A model generated the notes under the pieces. It did no database searches. It saw nothing but the letters and a program-made list of their open reading frames with translations, and had not been told where the DNA came from. A stretch of 6,125 nucleotides of DNA from an uncultured Clostridia bacterium (GTDB taxonomy: Bacteria > Bacillota > Clostridia > Christensenellales > UBA1242): assembly GCA_947631875.1 (NCBI GenBank), contig CANRMV010000067.1, forward strand, positions 1 to 6,125. Direction: 5' to 3'. Shown piece by piece: positions 1-5,961 of this stretch. The translations under genes and the position numbers were made by a program. Position 1 is the first letter of the stretch. Every line of letters begins with the position of its first letter.

Positions 1-522
1 AGTTTCAAAATCTTCATCTGCCTTTAAAGTTTCCAAAAATATGCGCAAATTGTTCACAATCGAGCGATGTTTATGTTTTATTGGCTCTTTTGAGTTCACA
101 AGCCCATAAAACAAAATGTCATCTGCCACCAAAATTCCGCCCACATTCAAAATCCGCTTCAAATAAGGCAAATAATTTTTATATTGCCCCTTTGGCCCAT
201 CTAAAAACACAAAATCAAACCTATCCTTATTTTGCTCCAAAAACTGCCCAGCATCGGCACAAACAACCTCAAATCTGCCCTCAAATTCTTTCAAATTTTG
301 TTTTGCATCAAGCGCATTTTGTGGGTCAATTTCAACTGTTGTTAAAAATGCATCGCAAGAGCGGAGCATCACGCTTGCCGAATAGCCAATAAAAGTGCCA
401 ATTTCCAAAATGTTTTTTGGTTTGCACTCGGCAAGCAAATTTATTAAAAGTTTTTCTGTTCTTGGGCGTAAAATTGGATTATATTCATGCCTTTCAAAGC
501 CAACAAACTGTTCTTTTTCCAT
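1..522 (-). CDS. O-methyltransferase, YrrM/TrmR-like (3' end beyond the window)
   Basis: Class I SAM-dependent O-methyltransferase of the YrrM/TrmR group. In Bacillus subtilis this family member methylates 5-hydroxyuridine at the tRNA wobble position to 5-methoxyuridine; that role is inferred here. The 174 visible residues run open to base 1, against about 210 in the family, so the C-terminus is cut by the window. The SAM-binding motif LEIGTFIGYSA is at residues 39-49, an acidic residue ending strand 2 sits in VEID (63-66), and the metal/substrate motif FLDGPKGQY is at 106-114. The second metal pair is D134-D135, where relatives often have D-N. The start at 522 is forced: the codon two upstream in the same frame is the RNase J stop. 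This leaves the N-terminus about 20 residues shorter than usual. No good ribosome binding site is visible and only 3 nt separate it from RNase J, so translational coupling is likely. Confidence 0.82.
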   Translation of the reverse strand, partial: MEKEQFVGFERHEYNPILRPRTEKLLINLLAECKPKNILEIGTFIGYSASVMLRSCDAFLTTVEIDPQNALDAKQNLKEFEGRFEVVCADAGQFLEQNKDRFDFVFLDGPKGQYKNYLPYLKRILNVGGILVADDILFYGLVNSKEPIKHKHRSIVNNLRIFLETLKADEDFET

Positions 523-525
523 ATT

Positions 526-2184
526 TTAATCCAAAAGCACAATGGTCAAAATCATTGGACGTCTTTTTGTGCGTTTAAAAATGAAATTGGAAACGTTTCT
601 TTTGATTGTGTTTTTGATGATTGAAGGCTCGCAGCCACGAAGGTCTTGCTCTTTGAGGGATGCAATAATCATGTTTCTGGTGTCTTGAACAAACGCCTCC
701 GCCTCATCTTGATAAACAACGCCTCTTGTGATTATAAATGGGTCACCAACAACCTCGCCCGACACATTGTTTATTGTCATAACAACAACGCAAATTCCAT
801 CCTCAGAAAGTTGTTTTCTTTCTCTTAAAACATTGCTGTCCATATCTCCGATGCCATAGCCGTCGATAAGCCTTTGCCCAGCAGTTGTGAAGCCGATTTT
901 TTTCATAGAGTTTGCTGACAATTCAATTTGCGCGCCAAGCGTTGGCATAATGATGTTTCGCTCCTCCATGCCAAGTGTCATTGCAAGTTGTTTATGCATT
1001 CTCAAATGCCTATATTCGCCGTGAATTGGCATGAAAAACTTTGGCTTTGTGAGAGCATGTATCATTTTGATTTCTTCCTGACATGCGTGCCCAGAAGCGT
1101 GCACCTCTTGAAGTTCATCATAAATAACCTCTGCACCCTTTTGGAAAAGTGAGTTAATCACATTGTAAACGCTCTTTTCGTTTCCAGGAATTGGAGAAGA
1201 TGAGAACACAATCAAATCGTTTTCGCCAATTTTGATTTGTTTAAATTCGCCAGCCGCCATGCGAGTGAGTGCGGACAAAGGCTCGCCCTGACTTCCCGTT
1301 GTGACAATCAAAAGTTCTTTATCGTCAAGTTTATCAATTTTGTCAATGTCCACCAAAATGTTTTTATTGAAAGAAATTTCCCCAATTTTCATGCCCACTT
1401 CGGTGATGTTTATCATGCTTCTTCCCGTGAACGCCACTCGTCTGCCATATTTTTCCGCCAAGTTCAAAATTTGTTGTAATCTGTGGATGTTGGAGGCAAA
1501 AGTTGCCACAATTATTCTGTTTTCTGTGTGCGTTTTAAAAATTTCTTCAAGGGCTCGGCCAACACTCTTTTCACTCATAGAATAGCCCGGCCTGCACACA
1601 TTTGTGCTTTCACACATCAAAAGGTTAACGCCCTTCTTTCCAAGTTCGCCAAATCTTTGGAGGTCGGTCATCACGCCGTCAATAGGCTCAAAGTCAATTT
1701 TAAAGTCACCCGTGTGAATAACGTTTCCAACAGGTGTGCTTATGCAAAGAGCAAGGCTCCCTGCGATTGAATGCGAAACTTTTATAAATTCCACTGCAAA
1801 AGAGCCAATTTTAAGCACATTTTTTGGCTTAACCGTGATTGCTTTGTAAGCCACTTTTGGATGCTCTTTCATTTTGTTTTCAACAAGTGCAAGCGTGAGC
1901 CTAGAACCATAAATTGGTGCTTTTATCTGCTCCAAAAGAAAAGGAACGGCGCCAATGTGGTCCTCGTGTCCATGCGTTAAAATGATTGCCTTAACTTTGT
2001 CCTTGTTGTTGACAAGATAGGTGAAATCGGGTATCACAACATCAATGCCCGGCAAATCATCGCCCGGAAAGGTTAGCCCCGCATCAACCACAATAATCTC
2101 GTCGTTATATTCAAAAGCGGTCATGTTTTTTCCAATTTCACCCACTCCGCCCAAGAAGGTGATTTTTAGTTTGTTGTTATTCAT
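526..2184 (-). CDS. rnj: Ribonuclease J
   Basis: Cytoplasmic metallo-beta-lactamase/beta-CASP ribonuclease with 5'-3' exonuclease and endonuclease activity, central to mRNA turnover and rRNA maturation in Bacillota. At 552 residues it matches the roughly 555 of B. subtilis RNase J1. Visible landmarks are the zinc motif HGHEDH at 71-76, H138 in SHSIAGS, D160 in HTGD, the beta-CASP segments TGSQGEP (296-302) and HASGHA (362-367), and H388 in PIHGEYRHL. The C-terminal domain follows and ends in RRPMILTIVLLD, close to the usual RRPMI ending. The catalytic set looks complete. The start is supported by AAGGAG at 2195-2190 with a 5-nt spacer. It lies 77 nt after the membrane-protein gene and 3 nt before the methyltransferase. 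Whether it is the J1 or J2 paralogue cannot be settled from one copy; the length and intact zinc motif favour J1. Confidence 0.97.
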   Translation of the reverse strand: MNNNKLKITFLGGVGEIGKNMTAFEYNDEIIVVDAGLTFPGDDLPGIDVVIPDFTYLVNNKDKVKAIILTHGHEDHIGAVPFLLEQIKAPIYGSRLTLALVENKMKEHPKVAYKAITVKPKNVLKIGSFAVEFIKVSHSIAGSLALCISTPVGNVIHTGDFKIDFEPIDGVMTDLQRFGELGKKGVNLLMCESTNVCRPGYSMSEKSVGRALEEIFKTHTENRIIVATFASNIHRLQQILNLAEKYGRRVAFTGRSMINITEVGMKIGEISFNKNILVDIDKIDKLDDKELLIVTTGSQGEPLSALTRMAAGEFKQIKIGENDLIVFSSSPIPGNEKSVYNVINSLFQKGAEVIYDELQEVHASGHACQEEIKMIHALTKPKFFMPIHGEYRHLRMHKQLAMTLGMEERNIIMPTLGAQIELSANSMKKIGFTTAGQRLIDGYGIGDMDSNVLRERKQLSEDGICVVVMTINNVSGEVVGDPFIITRGVVYQDEAEAFVQDTRNMIIASLKEQDLRGCEPSIIKNTIKRNVSNFIFKRTKRRPMILTIVLLD

Positions 2185-2189
2185 TTTTT

Positions 2190-2195
2190 CTCCTT
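2190..2195 (-). promoter_or_regulatory. Ribosome binding site of RNase J
   Basis: AAGGAG read on the minus strand, 5 nt before the ATG at 2184. This is a full anti-Shine-Dalgarno match and fixes the RNase J start. Confidence 0.85.
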
Positions 2196-2209
2196 AAATA
2201 AATATTTTA

Positions 2210-2225
2210 AGTGTCTTTAAACACT
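2210..2225 (-). repeat. Small inverted repeat in the RNase J leader
   Basis: AGTGT and ACACT flank a 6-nt spacer, in the 77-nt gap ahead of RNase J. A second AT-only hairpin (CATAAAA/TTTTATG, 2231-2249) sits just upstream. Neither is followed by a T-run on the minus strand, so they do not look like terminators. They could fold in the RNase J 5' leader. No convincing promoter was found in this gap, so co-transcription with the upstream membrane-protein gene is plausible. Confidence 0.4.
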
Positions 2226-2261
2226 CAGTGCATAAAAATAAATTTTATGTAAGCAAAGCGC

Positions 2262-3185
2262 CTATAAAATGAAGGCGGTTTTGTTTATATTGTCAACTTC
2301 TTCAAGTTTTTTTGGTGTTAAAATTCTGTTTTCGTTAACATAGAACCTCATGCCCTGACTGATGAAGAATGCAACCATGTTGTAAACGCAAAGCAAAATT
2401 GTCATAAGTGGCACAAGCACTGTCATTGTGAAAACGCCAAAAATCATCACAAATGCCCAGAAGAGTGCGAAATACAAAACAGTTGTGCCAAGTGTTGTGA
2501 GGAAATGACGCCTAACAGCCTTAAAGCCTTTTTGATATGCCACAAAAACATTTGAATTGAACACCACCATTGCAGGACACCAGCCAAGCACAAGAATTTG
2601 CTCGATAGTGAACAAAAGCACAAGCAAAACAAAAGCCACAACAGGCAGCCACGAAACATAGAATTGTGGCGAGTCAATGATGCAAATCGAATACACACTA
2701 ACAAGTGTTATAGCCAAGAAAACAATGTTATGGAACACTTTCACTGCGGCAAAGCAAGTGGAATTTTTAAGAGTTTTAATCATAGTTCCACAAAAGCCAA
2801 CTTCGCTTTTGCTTGTCATGAAGTAATACAGCATTGAGCAGAAAGTGTATTTTCCAATGTTAAGCAAAAATGGCATCAAAATGAATATAACAAAAAGTCC
2901 ATAAATGAAAAGCCAAAGATTTGCGGCAGTGACCTCTGTCAGCACGCCAAGAACGCCCTGTGCAATATTGTGCATTCCCTCGCCCAGAGTGCCCCTAAAC
3001 ACGCCAGAAAATGAGGTTTGAATGTTTGCGGCCTGAAACTCTGTCACAACAATGTCTTTAAAGGCAAAAAAGCAAGGCAAAAGAAGGCAGAAGCACACAC
3101 CCCAAACAATCAAATAATACAAAAAGAGTTTGAGAGCCTTTGCCCAATTACAACTAAAAAGTTTTAAAGAATAGATAAAACTCAT
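2262..3185 (-). CDS. Polytopic membrane protein of unknown function
   Basis: I do not recognise this family. The 307-residue product is an integral membrane protein with about five or six hydrophobic segments, near residues 18-43, 88-112, 148-170, 176-199 and 229-275 (the last probably two helices). The 44-87 stretch after the first segment is more polar and could be an extracytoplasmic loop. A basic patch at 219-226 (KGFKAVRR) and the hydrophilic tail 279-303 suggest cytoplasmic sides. There is no cleavable signal peptide, and no transporter or enzyme motif that I can name. It has ten cysteines (12, 31, 33, 38, 116, 132, 144, 168, 203, 266), mostly in or beside hydrophobic segments. The start is supported by AAGGG at 3195-3191 with a 5-nt spacer. 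It lies between greA and RNase J on the same strand, 89 and 77 nt from them, and stops at TAG. Confidence 0.85.
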   Translation of the reverse strand: MSFIYSLKLFSCNWAKALKLFLYYLIVWGVCFCLLLPCFFAFKDIVVTEFQAANIQTSFSGVFRGTLGEGMHNIAQGVLGVLTEVTAANLWLFIYGLFVIFILMPFLLNIGKYTFCSMLYYFMTSKSEVGFCGTMIKTLKNSTCFAAVKVFHNIVFLAITLVSVYSICIIDSPQFYVSWLPVVAFVLLVLLFTIEQILVLGWCPAMVVFNSNVFVAYQKGFKAVRRHFLTTLGTTVLYFALFWAFVMIFGVFTMTVLVPLMTILLCVYNMVAFFISQGMRFYVNENRILTPKKLEEVDNINKTAFIL

Positions 3186-3209
3186 AAATTCCCTTACTTT
3201 CTTAATTTA

Positions 3210-3238
3210 AGTTTAGCAAATAATATTTAAAAAAGCAA
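3210..3238 (-). promoter_or_regulatory. Weak candidate promoter for the membrane-protein gene
   Basis: On the minus strand TTGCTT (3238-3233) and TAAACT (3215-3210) are 17 nt apart. They match the sigma-A consensus at only 3 of 6 and 4 of 6 positions. The spacing is right and the site lies just after the greA hairpin, but chance matches are common in such AT-rich DNA. Confidence 0.22.
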
Positions 3239-3255
3239 ACAAAAAGAAAGAGAAA

Positions 3256-3273
3256 CAACAAAAATTTTTGTTG
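3256..3273 (-). terminator. Weak hairpin terminator or attenuator after greA
   Basis: A perfect 18-bp palindrome (CAACAAAAA/TTTTTGTTG) begins 1 nt after the greA stop. On the minus strand it is followed by a pyrimidine-rich tract of mostly T. The stem has only four G-C pairs and realistically folds as 7 bp with an AATT loop. Partial termination with read-through into the membrane-protein gene is more likely than a full stop. Confidence 0.45.
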
Positions 3274-3274
3274 A

Positions 3275-3745
3275 TTAAACTTCAATCCTAACAATTTTGT
3301 AATTCATCTTTCCGCCAGGAGTTTGAACTGTGACAGTTTCCCCCTTTTGATGCCCAAGCACAGCCTTTCCAACAGGAGAAACATTGCTTATAACGCCATT
3401 TCTTGGGTCGCTTTCGGAAGAGCCAGAAATTCTGTATTCCACTTCTTCATCAAATTCTTCGTCAAAAAGAGTGACTTTGCATCCAACGGACACAATGTCA
3501 TTGTTCAATTTTTTCTTGTCGATTACCTCTGCATGAAGAAGAATGTTTTCCATTTCAGCAATCTCTGCTTCAACTTGTGCTTGTTCGTCTTTTGCTGCAT
3601 CATATTCACTGTTTTCCGACAAATCGCCAAACTCTCTGGCAATGCCAATACGTTTGACAACTTCTGGCCTTCTAACTGTTTTATAATAATTCAACTTTTC
3701 TTCAAGTTGTGCTTTTCCTTCTGGTGTTAAATAATGTTTTTCCAT
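3275..3745 (-). CDS. greA: Transcription elongation factor GreA
   Basis: Cytoplasmic factor that enters the RNA polymerase secondary channel and stimulates cleavage of backtracked RNA, restarting stalled complexes. The 156-residue length is typical. The N-terminal coiled coil covers about residues 1-75. Its tip carries D41 and E44 in GDLSENSEYDAAKD (40-53), the acidic residues that position the catalytic magnesium. The C-terminal FKBP-like domain shows SPVGKAVLG (123-131) and QTPGGK (141-146). The start follows AAGGAG at 3758-3753 with a 7-nt spacer. It is the first gene of the minus-strand cluster and has a near-consensus sigma-A promoter about 95 nt upstream. The family assignment is secure; the tip residues make GreA function rather than a Gre-like inhibitor the best reading. 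Confidence 0.97.
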   Translation of the reverse strand: MEKHYLTPEGKAQLEEKLNYYKTVRRPEVVKRIGIAREFGDLSENSEYDAAKDEQAQVEAEIAEMENILLHAEVIDKKKLNNDIVSVGCKVTLFDEEFDEEVEYRISGSSESDPRNGVISNVSPVGKAVLGHQKGETVTVQTPGGKMNYKIVRIEV

Positions 3746-3752
3746 AATCTCG

Positions 3753-3758
3753 CTCCTT
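3753..3758 (-). promoter_or_regulatory. Ribosome binding site of greA
   Basis: AAGGAG on the minus strand, 7 nt before the greA ATG. It is a strong match and supports the start at 3745. Confidence 0.8.
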
Positions 3759-3809
3759 ATAATTGGTCTGGTTTAAAATTCAAAAAAAATCGCCATGAAA
3801 ACCCACGAC

Positions 3810-3828
3810 AAATTTGTTTTTCAAATTT
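3810..3828 (-). repeat. Inverted repeat in the greA 5' leader
   Basis: AAATTTG and CAAATTT flank a 5-nt loop. The repeat lies within the predicted greA leader, near its 5' end, about 5 nt after the likely transcription start. It would form a 7-bp, AU-rich stem-loop that could protect the transcript end or influence initial transcription. No T-run follows it. Confidence 0.45.
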
Positions 3829-3839
3829 AGAACAACACT

Positions 3840-3868
3840 ATTATATTCATAAAAACAAAAAAAGTCAA
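3840..3868 (-). promoter_or_regulatory. Sigma-A promoter of greA
   Basis: On the minus strand the -35 box is TTGACT (3868-3863) and the -10 box is a perfect TATAAT (3845-3840), with the optimal 17-nt spacer. Transcription should start near 3833, giving a leader of about 88 nt. The spacer begins with a T-tract, and the DNA upstream of -35 is AT-rich enough to act as an UP element. It probably drives greA and perhaps the whole minus-strand cluster. Confidence 0.85.
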
Positions 3869-3870
3869 CT

Positions 3871-3894
3871 AAAATTCAATTTTTTTTGAATTTT
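3871..3894. repeat. AT-rich inverted repeat between divergent genes
   Basis: AAAATTCAA (3871-3879) and TTGAATTTT (3886-3894) form a perfect 9-bp inverted repeat around six T's. It begins 2 nt upstream of the greA -35 box and ends just before the candidate -10 of the DUF378 gene. The half-site AAAATTCAA occurs again at 3775-3783. It could be an operator or simply UP-element-like AT-rich DNA. Confidence 0.5.
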
Positions 3895-3899
3895 CACAA

Positions 3900-3905
3900 T
3901 AAAAT
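3900..3905 (+). promoter_or_regulatory. Weak candidate -10 box for the DUF378 gene
   Basis: TAAAAT matches the -10 consensus at 5 of 6 positions and would give a leader of about 33 nt. The -35 region has no good match; TTCAAT at 3875-3880 is 19 nt away and lies inside the inverted repeat. An alternative -10 (TATATT, 3842-3847) overlaps the greA -10 on the opposite strand. Confidence 0.25.
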
Positions 3906-3932
3906 TTGCAAAAAAGCAGAAAAATAACCTAA

Positions 3933-3938
3933 AAGGAG
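3933..3938 (+). promoter_or_regulatory. Ribosome binding site of the DUF378 gene
   Basis: AAGGAG lies 6 nt before the ATG at 3945 and fixes that start. Confidence 0.82.
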
Positions 3939-3944
3939 TTTTTT

Positions 3945-4298
3945 ATGATAACTTTCATCGCTTTCATCTTAACCATAATTGGCTGCATAAATTGGCTGCT
4001 GATTGGCATGCTTCAATATGATTTTATCGCCGGATTTTTTGGCTTTCAAGCCAGCATATTTTCAAGAATATTCTACATCCTTTTTGGCATTGCCGCCCTA
4101 TATCTACTTTTAAGAGTTATTGTGAACAAAGGCACTTTTAAGGTGTTTGAACGAAAAAAGAAAAAGGATAAGAAAGCCGAAGCGCCCGCCCCACAACCTG
4201 CCTATGCCACAGCAAATCCCCCTCGTGAAGATTTTCCTTCGCAGCAAAGTGAAGAAGAAAATCAAACTACGCTCTTTGACGAACACATGAAAAATTGA
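3945..4298 (+). CDS. DUF378 family membrane protein with a hydrophilic tail
   Basis: Small inner-membrane protein of the DUF378 (YuzA-like) family, whose function is unknown. Of its 117 residues, the first 65 or so form the family core: a first membrane segment at about 2-20 with the family signature GCINWLLIG (13-21), a short loop with YDFIAGFFG (25-33), and a second segment at about 39-58 beginning SRIFYILFGIA. Family members are usually little more than this hairpin. Here about 50 residues follow: a lysine-rich stretch (70-77), a Pro/Ala-rich linker (78-93), and an acidic, polar end (94-117). The basic stretch after the second helix suggests the tail is cytoplasmic. The gene is divergent from greA. 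It ends 16 nt before the gpmI -35 box, so it probably does not depend on gpmI transcription. Confidence 0.85.
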   Translation: MITFIAFILTIIGCINWLLIGMLQYDFIAGFFGFQASIFSRIFYILFGIAALYLLLRVIVNKGTFKVFERKKKKDKKAEAPAPQPAYATANPPREDFPSQQSEEENQTTLFDEHMKN

Positions 4299-4314
4299 AA
4301 ATTTTGCAATTTAT

Positions 4315-4343
4315 TTGACTTTTTTTCTCTCAAATTGTATATT
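4315..4343 (+). promoter_or_regulatory. Sigma-A promoter of gpmI
   Basis: TTGACT (4315-4320) and TATATT (4338-4343) are separated by exactly 17 nt. The predicted start is near 4350, giving a short leader of about 23 nt with the AGGAGG site in its middle. The first 12 bases from -35 (TTGAC followed by seven T's) are identical to those of the greA promoter. Confidence 0.75.
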
Positions 4344-4361
4344 ATTCTGTGAATAAACAAC

Positions 4362-4367
4362 AGGAGG
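4362..4367 (+). promoter_or_regulatory. Ribosome binding site that decides the gpmI start
   Basis: AGGAGG lies 5 nt before the ATG at 4373. An in-frame GTG at 4349 would place this site inside the coding region and lies at or just before the predicted transcription start, so the ATG is preferred. Confidence 0.9.
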
Positions 4368-4372
4368 CATTT

Positions 4373-5875
4373 ATGGTCACACTTGTGATTTTGGACGGCT
4401 TTGGCGAGAAAAAAGAAAAATTTGGAAACGCAATAAAAAGTCAAGGAACGCCAAACCTTGATAAATTAAAAAAGGCATATCCTCACACAACAATAGCGGC
4501 CAGCGGAAAAGCGGTTGGCTTGCCAGAAGGCGTTATGGGAAACAGCGAGGTTGGACACCTGACACTTGGTGCGGGCAGAATTATTTTGCAGGACTTGCAA
4601 CTTATTAACAACGAAATTGAAACGGGAAAGTTTTTCAAAAACCCTGCTTTAATCAAGGCTTTAACACACGCAGAAAAAAATAATTCAAACTTGCACCTAA
4701 TGGGCTTGCTTTCCAATGGTGATGTTCACTCAGAAATAAATCACCTGTTTGCAATTCTTGACTTTGCAAAGAATTTCAAAATCAAAAACATATACATTCA
4801 TGTTTTCACCGATGGCCGTGACACAGGTGTTCACGAAGGCAAAAAGTTCATTGAAATGACGGAAGAGAAAATTAAAGGCACAAATGCCAAAATTGGAACA
4901 ATCATGGGCAGAGTGCAAATCATGGACAGAGAAAACCGTTATGACCGTGTTGAAAAGGGCTATCGCGTTTTGTGCTATGGCGAAGCAGAAAAATTTGCAA
5001 GTGCAAAAGAGGCCATTGAAAAGAGATATGCCGATGGCGAAACAGACGAATTTATAACCCCTGCCGTGATTGACGAAAACGCAAAAATTGAAGATGGCGA
5101 CAGTTTGCTGTTCTACAATTTCCGAACTGACCGTGCAAGAGAAATTTCTTTTGCTTTTGCGCTTAAAGATTTCAAAGAGTTCAAAACAAAACCTCTCAAA
5201 AACTTCCTATACACAACTATGACCCAATATTCCGACAAACTCACACATGTGAACACTCTATATCCTCCTGAGGCAGTTGAAGACAACCTCTCGGCCATCA
5301 TTTCACAGCATGGCTTAAAGCAGTTCCATGTGGCAGAAACAACAAAATATGCTCATGTCACCTTCTTCTTCAATGGCACAATTGAAAAGCCTTATGAAGG
5401 GGAAGAAAGAAAACTTATTGACAGCATAAACGTGAAAGATTTCAGTGACTATCCAAAAATGCGCGCAGTGGAAATAACCCAAGAGGTTTTGGATGCAATC
5501 GCCTCACAAAAATATGATTTCATAATTGTGAACTACTCAAACCCAGATATGATTGGCCACACTGGCAACTTTAACGCAGTGAAAGAAGCAATCGAATGCG
5601 TTGAGAAACAGGCTTATGCAGTTGCTCTTGCCACACTTATGGTTGGCGGAGACTGCATAATCACGGCCGATCACGGAAATGCAGAAGAGATGATGGACAA
5701 AGCTGGAAACAAAATAACCACCCACACCATCAACCCTGTTCCTGTTATTTTGGTCAGCGAAAAATATAAAAAAGTTAAGTTGAAAAAGGGCAAATCCCTC
5801 ACCGCAATCGCTCCAACCGTTTTGAAACTTCTTGGGCTTCCAATTCCAAAAAATTATGACGAGCCAATTTTCTAA
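4373..5875 (+). CDS. gpmI: 2,3-bisphosphoglycerate-independent phosphoglycerate mutase
   Basis: Cytoplasmic glycolytic enzyme interconverting 3- and 2-phosphoglycerate through a phosphoserine intermediate, with two manganese ions. From the ATG at 4373 it has 500 residues, near the usual 510. It belongs to the alkaline-phosphatase superfamily, with a transferase domain inserted in the phosphatase domain. All residues expected from the Geobacillus enzyme are seen: D8 (LDGFG), the phosphorylated S58 in MGNSEVGHL, H119, R149-D150 (DGRDT), R180, R186, R251 and R254 (FRTDRARE), K325, D392 and H396 (NPDMIGH), D433-H434 (ADHGNAE) and H451. The segment GRVQIMDRENRYDR (179-192) keeps its key arginines but differs from the common GRYYAMDRD-type wording. 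It has its own promoter and terminator and no glycolytic neighbour in the window. A GTG at 4349 would add eight residues but is unlikely. Confidence 0.97.
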   Translation: MVTLVILDGFGEKKEKFGNAIKSQGTPNLDKLKKAYPHTTIAASGKAVGLPEGVMGNSEVGHLTLGAGRIILQDLQLINNEIETGKFFKNPALIKALTHAEKNNSNLHLMGLLSNGDVHSEINHLFAILDFAKNFKIKNIYIHVFTDGRDTGVHEGKKFIEMTEEKIKGTNAKIGTIMGRVQIMDRENRYDRVEKGYRVLCYGEAEKFASAKEAIEKRYADGETDEFITPAVIDENAKIEDGDSLLFYNFRTDRAREISFAFALKDFKEFKTKPLKNFLYTTMTQYSDKLTHVNTLYPPEAVEDNLSAIISQHGLKQFHVAETTKYAHVTFFFNGTIEKPYEGEERKLIDSINVKDFSDYPKMRAVEITQEVLDAIASQKYDFIIVNYSNPDMIGHTGNFNAVKEAIECVEKQAYAVALATLMVGGDCIITADHGNAEEMMDKAGNKITTHTINPVPVILVSEKYKKVKLKKGKSLTAIAPTVLKLLGLPIPKNYDEPIF

Positions 5876-5910
5876 AAAACTCAAAATCAATAAAAAATTG
5901 AAAAAAAATA

Positions 5911-5939
5911 AAAAAACACGAAAAAACCGTGTTTTTTTT
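5911..5939. terminator. Bidirectional intrinsic terminator between gpmI and the convergent gene
   Basis: AAAAAACACG (5911-5920) and CGTGTTTTTT (5928-5937) form a 10-bp stem with a 7-nt loop, running into eight T's (5932-5939) on the plus strand. Read on the minus strand the stem is likewise followed by T's. It lies 35 nt after the gpmI stop and 22 nt after the stop of the convergent gene, so it can serve both. The rest of the gap (5876-5910, 5940-5961) is simple A/T-rich sequence. Confidence 0.85.
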
Positions 5940-5961
5940 CTTATTTTTAATGTTTTTTCAA

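Noticed and set aside
81..392. Open frame of 103 codons on the plus strand.
   Set aside because: It lies fully opposite the methyltransferase, has no ribosome binding site, and its composition (rich in His, Gln, Lys and Pro) is typical of an antisense shadow.
2222..2230. CACTCAGTG as a second, competing hairpin in the RNase J leader.
   Set aside because: The arms are separated by one base, too few to form a loop, so an alternative-pairing switch is not supported.
3839..3847. Bidirectional -10 element: TATTAT/TATATT on the plus strand over the greA TATAAT.
   Set aside because: No suitable -35 lies at 16-18 nt on the plus strand, and AT-rich palindromic -10 boxes often give such matches by chance.
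4292..4326. Possible terminator after the DUF378 gene: AAATTG/CAATTT followed at a distance by a T-run.
   Set aside because: The stem is only 6 bp with one G-C pair, and the T-run is 8 nt away inside the gpmI promoter spacer, which explains it better.
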